Assembly (NCBI RefSeq): GCF_028583425.1 | Contig: NC_072801.1 | Coordinates: 61,767,766 to 61,831,765, forward strand | Direction of reading: 5' to 3' | DNA length: 64,000 nt | Source of the DNA: Eublepharis macularius | Taxonomy: Eukaryota > Chordata > Lepidosauria > Squamata > Eublepharidae | In this document: piece after piece, positions 12,371-24,700 of the stretch | Numbering within the stretch: position 1 is the stretch's first letter | Layout of the letters: every line of letters starts with the position of its first letter | Made by a program: the position numbers and the translations under genes | Notes under the pieces: generated by a model | What the model was told of the DNA's origin: nothing | Databases searched by the model: none | The model's input: only the letters and a program-made list of their open reading frames with translations

Positions 12371-13252
12371 TACCAAGGGCCAAACTAGTCAGGTCCCAGA
12401 GATATCTCTTTAGGGTTTTCTATTAGTAAATAGCAAGGGGGGTTGATTCTTATCACTTCCACCCCTACCAACCTGCACACTGTTTTCCTGAACTCAACTG
12501 TCCCTGGGAGCAGGCATTTGTCCAATTAGAGAAAACATGCATGTTTCCTGTACTTTAGTTGTATGTCAGCTACAGCAGGACTGTTTCAGTGGTGTCAGTC
12601 CTCTTGCCATAAAACTGAAATCATTTCTGTTTTTCCAAGTCTTTTGCTACCTTTTGCCAAGATTGCCCTCATTTTATAAGCTGTGAAATAGATTTGTTTC
12701 TCTGTAGTTTCTGCCATGTAGTTTCTGTAGTTTCTGCCATTTCAATGGGATGTTTTGTGTGTGTGCGTGCGCAAGTGCGCATCCGCGCATGTATTTTAAA
12801 TTTGGGTGTATATGCTTGGGTTTTATTATGCTGTATGTCTCTCTGAGCAGCTTATTCAAGTTGGAAAGGTGCTCAGAGGTTTTATCAATAAATAATGCAA
12901 AATAAATACACTTGTGTTTGTGAGGAGCACCGACTGTCACATACCCATTTGGGAATTGGAAATGTTTGTATGTATCAGAGTTAGTTATTATAAAGACTTC
13001 TGTGCCCTCTGCAATGAGTCATGAATAGAAATGAGGGGTTTAGCATATTTCGTCTCCGCCTGACACTAACTCCCGACGTTGCGGGGGATGTGGTTGTTAC
13101 AGAGCTCCAGGTTTTACCACAAGCTGACATACAACTGCCTTTTCATCTGATTTCAAATAGAGTTTGATGCCCCTTCCATCAGCCTTCCTCTCCAGCATAT
13201 CAGTTTAGTTCTGGGAAACTATCATGGTTCTTATGGCATGTATTTATTTTAA

Positions 13253-13275
13253 TCAATTAATCAATCAATCAATCA
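13253..13275. repeat. (AATC)n microsatellite
   Basis: Short run of CAAT/AATC units, with nothing else notable in it. Confidence 0.7.
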
Positions 13276-14076
13276 GATGTATCAATTAGCAGGTCTATGA
13301 AGTGTACCCCCCCAGTTAACTGAGCAGCACATTTTTTAAAAAAGTTAATTATTTTTAATGTAAGGGTTTACAAATCTATACATGGCAGGTGCTTTCTTAG
13401 AAGAGGTATTCTTCTTCCTCTTCACACAGGAAGGAATGCCTCTTCTCAGATGATGACATGGGACTATCTCATTTAAAAATGCTGTTCCCTCCATAAGAAT
13501 TCTTTTATCCATATGCAAATTGATGCAGATTTACTCAAACAATTAAAATGCATACAATTAACTTTTAATTGACAGCTGTAGTTTATAGGGATGTAAAATT
13601 GGAACTTTACTAATAAAGATCCAACCCAAACCATGCCTGTTCATAAATGCTCTGAACTGGAGCAGAATTAATTCTAGGAGCAGCTGGAAAAACCGTCCAA
13701 CCCAATTTTGGTGGCTTGATATCAGCATTCATTTCCCCAGGAGGCAAGCAGGAAAGAGGGTGATTCAGCAGGTGTGTCTGATAGGGACCTAGACCAGTCA
13801 CAACACTTAGCTCATCTTCACGCCAAATAGAATGATCCCAATTGATATTTCTATGCACATTTCCACTGCCTGCCACTGTTTCAATGGCTTTAGGGGACCT
13901 AATCTTATATAAGAAAAGATCCTGTGTTTTCATGCTTTTTCATTATTTGGAGCTGCATCTGCTACACAGGAGCAAACTCTTCACTTATATACCTATTGTC
14001 AAATAAGGAAGGCAGATTAGGAGCAGACAGAAACAGAACAGAACAGAACAGGCAGCCAGACCAGTACCCTGGCAGG

Positions 14077-14146
14077 CTTGTATACACTGGCAGGCAGATG
14101 AGACTGTATACACTTGCTTGTATACACTGGCAGGCAGATGAGACTG
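14077..14146. repeat. 40-bp-period tandem duplication
   Basis: The 30-base block beginning CTTGTATACACTGGCAGG occurs at 14077-14106 and again at 14117-14146 without a mismatch. It is a recent local duplication. Confidence 0.85.
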
Positions 14147-15166
14147 CAGAGGTGGGGGGAAATAGAGGCAGAGGCTTAGGCTTCCTCCACCCCATGATAA
14201 TGAAGAACAAACATATACAGACAATCATTGAGAGGCTTCAAAGAGGCAGGGAGAGAAAGAGAAAGATCTGTGATAACGAAGGACCAGATTGTCCTTAGTG
14301 AATGACTGATTCAGGTTCAGACATCATTATTGTAGTGGGGGAATTACATCTCCAATTTGCTTCCCATTGAAACAAATAGAAATGACTATCAGATTTCATA
14401 ATGGCTCGCCTTAATCCCAGTACCTGAAGAACCAAAATAAGTTGACAGAAGAACCAAATCTGGTTACCTTTTTTTTTTTTTTGCAAATCCCTATTGTCTC
14501 ATTTAACTCCATCTTATGCTTTAGACAGCAACGTAAGCAAAATAAGAAAAATTTCTGCTCTGAAAAAAGGTAACAATTTATACTCAAATCAAATAGCCTG
14601 AAGAGATCACTCTCATGGAGTAAACTTTCAATCATTTCTTGCATCCTTGAACTATCTTGGAAGGAAGGAAGGAAGAAGGAAGGAAGGAAGGAAAAGAAAG
14701 CAGTTGTGCAAATGCAGTTACACAAATTTAGATTTTGTTTAGTTCTGGGAAGGAGTTCCACGCATAAGAAGCAGCATGGGATAGCAGTCTTAACAGGACT
14801 TCGACATTTAGGCTGAAATCCTATGCACGCTCAATGAGGCAAATAGGGCCTCCTGGGGCTGTTTTATGTTAGGAAAACAGTGCAGGGAAAGGCTTAAACT
14901 CCACAGCATCCCTCGTATTCTGATCCCAGTCAGAATCAGGGGCCCACATGCCAGAAAACTGCATTTATCTGTCAAAAAGCTAGGCACTCCAATCACAGCA
15001 TTTCCAGAGCCTCGTCTGGTTTGGTCCCCCAGGTGAGTACATGTTGTATGTGTGGACATGTGACTCTTTTCACTGTTTTCTTTTTTAAAAAATCAAAAGC
15101 TGCCCCTGAAACTACAGATAATGGAGAAAGCATAGTAAGTGTGTATGTATAGGGGGGTGCTTAAAC

Positions 15167-15354
15167 TAGGGTTGCCAGGTAGCTGGAGATCTCCCAGAAT
15201 TACAACTGATCTCCAGGCCGCAGAGATCAGTTCCCCTGGAGAAAATGGCTGCTTTTATACCATGCTGAGGTCCTTTCCCTCCCCAACCCCTGCTTTCTCC
15301 AGGTTTCACTCCCCAGCTCTCCAGGAATTTCCCAACTTGGAGCTGGCAACCCTA
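15167..15354 (+). mobile_element. hAT-like MITE, family A (TAGGGTTGCCAG ends)
   Basis: Termini TAGGGTTGCCAG and CTGGCAACCCTA are perfect inverted repeats flanked by the exact 8-bp duplication GCTTAAAC (15159-15166 and 15355-15362). The interior has the family blocks CTGGAGATCTCCCAGAATTA and GAGAAAATGGCTGCTTT. Confidence 0.9.
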
Positions 15355-15660
15355 GCTTAAACTGGCCCTTATTCTGCTCAAAAATGCCCTGCCCTGCTGC
15401 TTTCTCTTCCATGGAAGAACATGTGGAGGAACTTGCAGGAGGGGAAAAGCAATTAGAGTGCACTTTGGAGTCGAAAAACAACCAGAAGGGAGAAAATTAA
15501 GCAGATCCCTCGGCTCCCTCTTCTTCTCCTTCCTCACCAGAAACTCACAGCCTCACAAGCTGGTTACAAAAATAATCAAAAAAGAAAAACATCTGCAAAA
15601 AGACACACATGCTTGTGCGTCATGTAATCTGGCTCTTTCCAGGGACTAAGGCCCTGGAAA

Positions 15661-15882
15661 GAGGGTTGCCAGTGGAGAAAATGGTCACATGGCTGGTGGC
15701 CCCACCCCCTGATCTCCAGACAGAGGGGAGTTTAGATTGCCCTCCACACCACATGGCAGCGCGGAGGGCAATCTAAGCTCCCCTCTATCTGGAGATCAGG
15801 GGGCGGGGCCACCAGCCATGTGACCATTTTCAAGAGGTTCCGGAACTCCGTTCCACTGCGTTCCAGCTGAAAAAAAGCCCTG
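15661..15882 (-). mobile_element. hAT-like MITE family B, end-truncated
   Basis: The right end GAAAAAAAGCCCTG and the central inverted repeat are present. The left terminus is replaced by unrelated sequence, so no target duplication can be read. Confidence 0.7.
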
Positions 15883-16718
15883 GATGGTAGAATATAGGAG
15901 GCACATCAGAACTGCTAGGTCAGCCCAAGGACTATTTATCACAAGCATTCTCTTTCCAGCAGTAGACAGAGAGTTGCTAGATGTGGAGGCAAACAAATGA
16001 TGAATGTGTTCCCAGTGGCTGCTATTCAGAGGTTAACTGCTTCTGCACATGGAAGTTCTGTTGAATTATCATAGCTAATAAGTGTTGATCGACCTAGCCT
16101 CCATGACGTTGTCTATTCCTTTCAGCTACTAAACTAGTGTTACTCACTGCAGTGAGGTGAATCTTCTGGCTTGTGGTATTGTCATGTATGTCTCTGCCTA
16201 GCTATCCATGCCAATGTTGATTCTACTGCTCAGTGCTTGACGCTGGATGCTAGATGTTTGATGCCAGTATTTGTAAACAGAGGCTTGATGTACTTTGATT
16301 TGCTCTTTGTTAGTGTTATAACTGTTTCTCAAGCTTACAGGTGGCTATCTACAGGACTCTACTGTTATGACCTTGGGCTTCCTCTCAGACTATGATATGT
16401 CTTTCTCCTTGGCAACGAAGCATGATAGCACAAATATGTAAAATGTTCTCACAGAGAAGAAGCGGGAAACTTTGCTGATAAATGGGAGGGGGAGGAGAAG
16501 AGTGAACTAGAAAAGAACTGTTTCTTTCTCGTGTTGTCATTCTGGTCAATCTCTAGTCGAGCTGCTTAGATGTTTATATTACTCCTAAGTAGACCTATGG
16601 AACTGTATATTGAAATGAACTGATTTCTGAATAAAATCCATTTGACTAAGCACTGGTGTCTTACTGCAAATGGGCCAGAGATCTGTCTGCAGTATCCTGT
16701 CATCCATAGCCTGACAGG

Positions 16719-16844
16719 TAATATAATATAATATAATATAATATAATATAATATAATATAATATAATATAATATAATATAATATAATATAATATAATATA
16801 ATATAATATAATATAATATAATATAATATAATATAATATAATAA
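16719..16844. repeat. (AATAT)n microsatellite, about 25 units
   Basis: A nearly pure TAATA/ATAAT pentanucleotide array of about 125 bp. It sits beside a MIR-like SINE 3' fragment (about 16,865-16,965), where such arrays often start. The open frame across it is an artefact of the 5-mer. Confidence 0.95.
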
Positions 16845-17039
16845 TTTGAACCTTCCTGCTTCTGCTTAGGGTGGCGTATGTGTCTCACATTTTCCCCTCA
16901 CAACAACCCTTTGAGGTAGGTTAGGCTGGGAGACAGTGACTGGGCCAAGGTTGTGCAGCCTGAATCCAGTTGTTAGCAGTTTTAAGATTATTCTGGGTAT
17001 ATCAGAAGTAAGATAACCACATTTATCACAACATACTTA

Positions 17040-17250
17040 CATTGTTGCATTATGAAGGAAAGAGTAAAGTAAAAATAAACACTTGAGAGCTATGTTATAC
17101 CTTTGATGTTTAGACCACAATATTTCCTGTGATATCTTGTCAAATAGTATTGGTGGTATTTGTATAAAGTGTTTTCTTCTTGTTTTTCCTGCTTCTGTAT
17201 AGCTTGTGGACCGTAATAAAACTGACTGACTGACTGACTGACTGACTGAG
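17040..17250 (+). mobile_element. Probable LINE 3' end with (GACT)n tail
   Basis: The sequence ends TGTGGACCGTAATAAAA followed by seven ACTG units (17220-17249). A tetranucleotide tail after GGACCGTAATAAA is a common 3' end of reptilian non-LTR retroelements. The body to the left is too diverged to assign. Confidence 0.45.
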
Positions 17251-18697
17251 GTTACCATCAAATTCTGCTGCAGCCTTGCAGGATGGGCATTCCTAGACAG
17301 AGGGGAATTGTTGGGGAAAGTCTAAATTATTTAGTTCAGAGCTTCCTGGTGGTTGGTTTGGATTTCCAGATTCTAAAACGCCACAATGCCCCTGAGCTTT
17401 TGGTTCTTTCATCCGACTAACCTGAACAATTAGAAAACTGTATTTGTCGCTTAACCTAAAAACCTGTCCCTCTCCAGCTATAGCTCTCCCCCTTGTGCTT
17501 TCTGGCCACCTTCAGTGGAATGCAGCCCATTCCTTGCCTATCCTTAGCAATTCTGCAGACTTGAAAACTGTTTATTATAGGAGCCTGTCACAGCTGTAGG
17601 CTTGCCACACATTCATAATTTTTTCCCCTAATGGATTGTTCATGTTTTTGGGATCTCTGCCCATAATAAGCAGAAAATGTATTATGCACAGAGTTTGTCC
17701 CTAGCTTTTTGTGACGGCAGAACTGTGTGTCGGAACAAATTTCCATCACTCCTGCTGTCTTCGGGAATATACTTCAGGGGAAAAATATATTTGAGAGAGG
17801 GGAGCTTCTGGGAGCAGCAAAAAGCAACACCAAATGTGCTTTCCGAAAGAGAGACTCTAATAATGGTACATTGTTCTTTAGAAGTACAATGCAATGCATA
17901 GCGCTGTTATTTTGGCTGTCACACCCACTCTGAAAGCTCAACCTGCCATGTGGAAAAATAATAAAGGACTGTACCTAATGGCCACTATGCATTGGGAACT
18001 TGTTTTCCAACTCCAGATTTAATCATTTAAAAAAATATTCCCCTTGATTGCATGGTGATCACAATAACCCCAGTGAAGCACTGAATTGATGAATGAGCCA
18101 CAGTTTGTGAAGTCCCTCTGAATCCCAGAACTCTCAAGGGTGAAACAGAAGTAGTAGGGACAAGCCCTCTTGAAATCTGGGGTACAATGGGGGGATAATA
18201 CATTATCTGATTTGGGGGCATAGATGTGTGTACTCAGTACTTCCCCTGCCCCAAATTTCAGATTGGTCAGGAGGACTACAGCTTCTAAAGAAAAAAAAAT
18301 GAGATTAGAAACAAAATATTGAAATTATAGAATTAAGGGGCTGGCATGGGGGGTGCAGAATTCTGAGATGATGACTGTACACAATCCAAAATATAAACAT
18401 ATATATATATATAGTGTGGTATTTGAGATCCTGATAATTGCATCATTTGTTTTTAAAAAGCAGGCTTCTAGTCCTCATTAGTTCAAGGGTGAAGCCTGGA
18501 AACATACCCATGTTATTCTTTCCTTTCTTCTGCTCACCTCCTGTTACTCCCTTCCTTGCCACAAACATATCTAATCATTTCCGTGTCTGAATCACAGAAG
18601 CAAAATGAATTATTCAAACTCAGGTTATTTACATAATATTTTCTGATTGCAGACATTGGTTTCCTGGAAGCAGAATTGCAACTGAAGGGGGAACACA

Positions 18698-18701
<4 letters not shown>

Positions 18702-18752
<51 letters not shown>
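18702..18752. repeat. (CT)n microsatellite
   Basis: An uninterrupted CT run of about 50 bp. Confidence 0.97.
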
Positions 18753-18755
<3 letters not shown>

Positions 18756-19443
18756 CTACAGGAGCAAATAGGATTATATAGGACTGCAGATTCTAGGAGT
18801 CTAGTAGGCTCACAGCATATGACACGATTGTGGGACCACACAAGTGGTGTTAAGAGATCCTATTAGTGGAATGTAGTGTTCTCAAGGTAGTGACATGATA
18901 GGATCTGGGCAACATGGCTACCCCTTTAAAACTATAACTTTATAGCCCAAAATCTATGGAGCTGCAGGGTACCAGGATTATAGGATATGAGACATCAGTG
19001 ACACCACAATTATTTTGCATATCTGAATCTATTGATACCAGTCTTGGCAAACTCTGTTAAGACATTTTGGATAGCAAGGCAAGGGCAAGGTCCCTTCAAT
19101 TTCAAGAGCTTTGACTGGACACACACCAATAGTCACAGATAACAGAGATGAGCTGGAAGGGTTGTTAGCAAGGGTTGTGAGTCTACAATTCTGGGTCAAG
19201 ATCATTCAAGCTCTCCAGCAAGAAAAAAGTAAACACCATGACCTACACACATTTATGAACACTTGCACAAGTTTCTTTTTTCTTCTAATTACAGGGAAAG
19301 GCACAACATTTCAGAAGGCACTCAAAACCCTACTTCTCTCTGACTTTGAGAATGTCATTGCTTGCAATATCTCATGACTGCCTCCAAAGCCATAAGGACT
19401 AGAAACTTGATTTAATACAGAGAAAAAGACACACATCAAAGCT

Positions 19444-19640
19444 AATTTCAGGTAGGGAGCCCTGTTGGTCTGCAGTAAAACAGCAGGATTTCAGTCCAGT
19501 GACGCCTTAGAGATCAACAAGATTTTCAGTTTGCAAGCTTTCAAGGGTCAAAGTTCTGAAGAAGAAAAGAGCTTTGTCTCTCAAGAGCTTAGACCCTAAA
19601 AATCTTTTTGGTCTCTCAGGCGCCACTAGATTGAAATCTT
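19444..19640. mobile_element. Penelope-like terminal-repeat fold-back
   Basis: Two inverted arms meet near 19,555 (GTCCAGTGACGCC... on the left, ...GGCGCCACTAGAT on the right). They are flanked by the 13-bp duplication ACACATCAAAGCT (19431-19443 and 19641-19653). The arms resemble those at 62,960-63,166, including a degenerate hammerhead-like CTGAAGA...CTC core. The inverted, inner-joined layout is usual for Penelope-like elements. Confidence 0.6.
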
Positions 19641-19871
19641 ACACATCAAAGCTGTGATTCTCAGGATCCAACCACCACCAAATTCTGTATTCAGTTTGCA
19701 TTTGAACAGATCGTGGAAGACAGGGCAGCCCTGCGACCAGGGGACAGTTTTAGGGCCAGGGTTTTATAGGACGAGGGCTGCATGCCTACGAGGTTAGAGA
19801 TTCGAAGCCCAATGGGTTGTAGGGTCAGCGCCAACCAAGGGACATCATACAGGGAGGTCAGATTTGTCTCA

Positions 19872-20900
<1,029 letters not shown>

Positions 20901-21320
20901 ATACCGGTGTTGCCAAAGGTCGGAGCTGAGAACAGGATGCCTGGGTTCTGGGGGGGGGGATCTAGGGGGGGTATTCTGATGCCCCCCAAGGAGGTACACC
21001 CATCACTTCTCACGCTGCTGACTCTTGGGCAGCCATCTGTGCCATGCACCAGCGCCTTCCTGACTGTGCTACCCCTCAAACAGTTGCCTGAGAAGCAGCC
21101 CTGGTCCTTGTGGGTCCCTCTCTCTCTGTTGTATCTGCAGTGGTCCTGGTTAGAGGAGAACTGAGCCCATGCAGTGGATGCTGGACTGAGGATCTGGGAC
21201 TCCTGGGTTCATCTCCATCTGCTCCCACCCTGACCCTGCTCTGTTTTCTTACTGAGGAGTTCAGAGTTCCTCATGGCAGTTGTAGAAGGCCACCCTGCCC
21301 TTTGGCACTTTCCAGGCCTG

Positions 21321-21369
21321 GTTAACGAATAACTTCAGGTGCAGAGTGGGAGACAGAGACAGTATATAT
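21321..21369 (+). promoter_or_regulatory. Candidate liver-type promoter of the APOH-like gene: HNF1-like site and TATA-like box
   Basis: GTTAACGAATAAC at 21321-21333 matches 11 of 13 positions of the HNF1 consensus GTTAATNATTAAC. A TATATAT element follows at 21363-21369, 30 bp further down. With initiation about 25-30 bp beyond, the transcript would have roughly 260 nt of 5' UTR before the ATG at 21651. Human APOH is known to be driven by HNF1-alpha with a weak TATA element, so the layout suits the family. An additional upstream non-coding exon cannot be excluded. Confidence 0.45.
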
Positions 21370-21650
21370 CCCACAGGAAGGTCCAACCCTTGCAGTAAGT
21401 CTGGACTGGCCCTCCAAGGATCCTGTCACCCACTAAACCCAATTCCTTTCTCAAAGGACTCGGGAGGTCTTGGGTCTCAGCCCCCACTCTCCACACATTG
21501 GACACAACACTTCTTTCATCAAATCAAGGAGTCCTTCTAACCACCACCACCCCATCTTTCCGAGAGTCTTCTAAGTATTGCTTCATCCCTGAGAACCCAG
21601 GAGTCCTGACCCACTGTGATCCTGAACATAACCAAAGAACCCCAAGGGGC

Positions 21651-21729
21651 ATGTCCAGCTTTGCTACCCTGCTGCTCTTGGTGATGGTTCTTTCTCCCCT
21701 CTGTTCGGAAGGCACCAAGCAAATAGCAG
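21651..21729 (+). CDS. APOH-like exon 1: signal peptide
   Basis: The ATG at 21651 opens a 26-codon segment with a leucine-rich core (ATLLLLVMVL) followed by SPLCSEG, a typical cleavable secretion signal. The exon ends in phase 1 before GTGAGT at 21730. APOH exon 1 likewise carries only the signal peptide. This ATG is preferred because it immediately precedes the hydrophobic core and no upstream in-frame ATG gives a better signal. Confidence 0.85.
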
Positions 21730-24700
21730 GTGAGTCCCACATTCCACCCTCCCCTGATTTTTCACTTCCTCCTCCTCCTCTATTCTTCTTCGCTCTGCTC
21801 ACTCCTTTTCAAGCTGCTAAGCTGCATTTCCCACCAAATTCCCAGCTCAGCTTGGCATTTATATTAAGCCCTGCTGCCAGCTCCCAGGGCTGTCTCCTCT
21901 GCATAGGGCACCCAAACAGCTGGTTGGGATTGCAATCTTTCAAGGGGCACTAGTCAAACAGTGTATTCCCATATGGGCATTAGATTTCAAACGATGCAGG
22001 AGAAAGTAGGTGTCTGATTGGGACAGTTGCTTACACCAGCAAAATTGTTTCGAGGCAGTACTATCAGGTACACCACCCACACAGAATGCAAGAGACTGAG
22101 GCTCCCTGCACACGCACCGCCATAGCACATACATGAATCTGTAGGTTAGGCAGGAGCTTTATCACCCATTCACTTTCTTCTACCTCTGAGTCTTTTTTGG
22201 AATCCAGATTTCACTGTTGGCTCAGGACAGTTTCAACTGTTAACTTTCCCAAGTATCTGTCATTCCACAGATGCACACATTTTCTATCTAAATCATGCAC
22301 ACATCTGTGTGTGTGTGTGTGTGTACTTCATTCATTCTTAAAATCCAGGGTGCATAACCACAATCTGGGTCATTCTAGGCAAGTGGGTCACTCTTAAACC
22401 CATTTTACAGACAGAGAATTGAAGATGAGCCCAACACAGCATCAAAAGAACCTTGAATTAGACTAAAGAGTGATTTAAACCCTGTGAATTCATGCTGAAC
22501 TGTCTCCACACTCTAACCTTCGGGAAGGCTGATGCGTTGGGCTCCTTCCCCATCTTTCTAACTTCCATCTCCATTTCTTCTGGTATTCTCAGATAATAGT
22601 CTGATTCTTTCCCCATCCCATTCATCCAGTGTTCAATTTCTTACCTGCCTGCTTAGCCAGCCATCCCTCTGTACGTTAAATCCAGGTAAGCCACCTACTC
22701 TGACACTTCCTCTTGCTGCCTTTCTATTTATCAATAGGCATAAAAGTTCAGTTGTAATTAATTTGTTGTTGAAGCTTAGTTGATCCAGCTAAATCTCTGC
22801 AAGCTGGTACTTCTGTTGCAGCAAAATCACACTTTTCCAGGTCTCCGTTCTAATACTTTCTAATATTTTCCCCTGGACAAATGTGATTCCCAGTTCCTTT
22901 CTCTCCTTCCTCCCAGGTAGGATGTCTGTAGTTATGAATTCAGTGCTGTAATTCTCTACTGTAATTTGTTGGAGGAGTTGTATAAAACAAGGATCACCCT
23001 TACATTTACCCAGTTTCTAAGGTTGCCAAAGGGTCAGGAAAAAAATATTCTCTCCCTTTAATACAGGGTTAATATACAGAAATGAACAGGCAAAGCTTCC
23101 TGTGGCATCACCTGGTAACTGCTGTAGACCAAGCCGATATTAAACAGACAGCTAGAGGCACTAGTTTAAAAGTTGGCAACCTTACCAGATTCACACCTGC
23201 ATAATTGAGCCATCTTTTTAATAAGACTCCTTGGCTGCTCAATAGACAAGCAGCCAGCCGAGAGCCCCTTGTTACGTTTTATTAACTGACTGGTTATGTT
23301 ATGCGCTGCACCTTTGAACATGTTACTGCCCACCTGAAGCCTTCAGTGCCAAGTAGGCTAAATGTTGAAACAAACAAATATGCATGACTATAATAAAGCG
23401 GAAGACTCGGGGTTTTTTGTAGATGGAGCTAAAAGGCAATCTGCATGCCCAAAACAGTTTTTTCTCCATCTGGTGGTCACTGACAGCAACACAACTTCAT
23501 GCTGAGAAAGGAAGGGAAGGATGTATTTGTGAGAGAACTTTCCATAAGAATCTAAAAATTCCTTCTTTTATCAAACCCATTCTTCTACGTGCACACACAC
23601 ACGTACAAAGGTGCAGTCTCAAGTGCTCTTTAACGCTGATTATTAACACGCCACCAACCCCATGTTATATTCACAGTTAGTGTTGCCAGTGATAACGTTT
23701 ATCACCATCCTGTGAAAAGCGTCACCTGCTGACTTCTGCATATAAAATGGCTGTCACAAGCAGGCCAGGGCAATGTTACTCTGGCCCACCCCAAACCCTA
23801 TTAATATGGCCCAATTGTCCCCCATTTAATTAGTAAGTCTCTTTCCTGGTATGTATCCCATTCATTCTCTATATTTTGCCTTTTGGAGATGCTTTAGATA
23901 TTTTTTAAAAACGTTAATGTGAGAGTCTAACAGTGCATTCCTAAACAGGGTTACTCCGGTCTAATCCCATTGATTTCAATGGTCTTAGACTGGAGTAACT
24001 CTGTTTAGGATTTCACTGTAAATTTGTGATTCTTCAAGGCTCAGCTTGCTCTACAGGATCTCTGAAAGTCAAATCTTGGTGTGTGGGGAGGATTCCGTCT
24101 AATGGATTGAATCCAGACTAAGATTTCCATCAGCAGAAAGGAGACCTCTTGCCTTCCCATTTCTCCTCCAGCCCATTTATCTTCACCAAACACTGCTCCT
24201 GGGGGATAGGGGGTCTCCATCAACAGCACGAAGAGGTTATGTAGTGGGAGAGGGGGGGGAACTGATGAAATTACCCGTTTGATCTCAATCCAACCCTGCT
24301 TCTCGCACACATGTAGATTAATTCAGGCATATGAGCTCTAAAGAATCCTTCCATTGCACAACCTGCCATTTCACATGCTGCAGCTGCTAAGCAAAGTTTG
24401 CAATTGTTGATAACATATTGGAGAATAGTTACACATTTTTCCCTATTATGTCTTCAACTCCAAAGGAACACAGCCATTCTGGCTTTGATTCAGCAGAGGG
24501 CCGTTTAAGTGAAAGCAACACACAGCCAGCGGAGTTGAGCCTCCTGCCATGTGTAATAATGGGGGGGGGGGGGTGAGGCTCAGGTAGCAAACCTCGTAAG
24601 GAAAATAGAGGTGTGACCAGGCCTGTCTCTGTTTTGATCTGTGAAATGTTAAAAGGATGTAAATCAGTATTTGGAATAACAAAGGTAGAAGAGATGGGGG

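Noticed and set aside
16700-16888. Open frame of repeated YYIIL residues
   Set aside because: Direct translation of the AATAT microsatellite.
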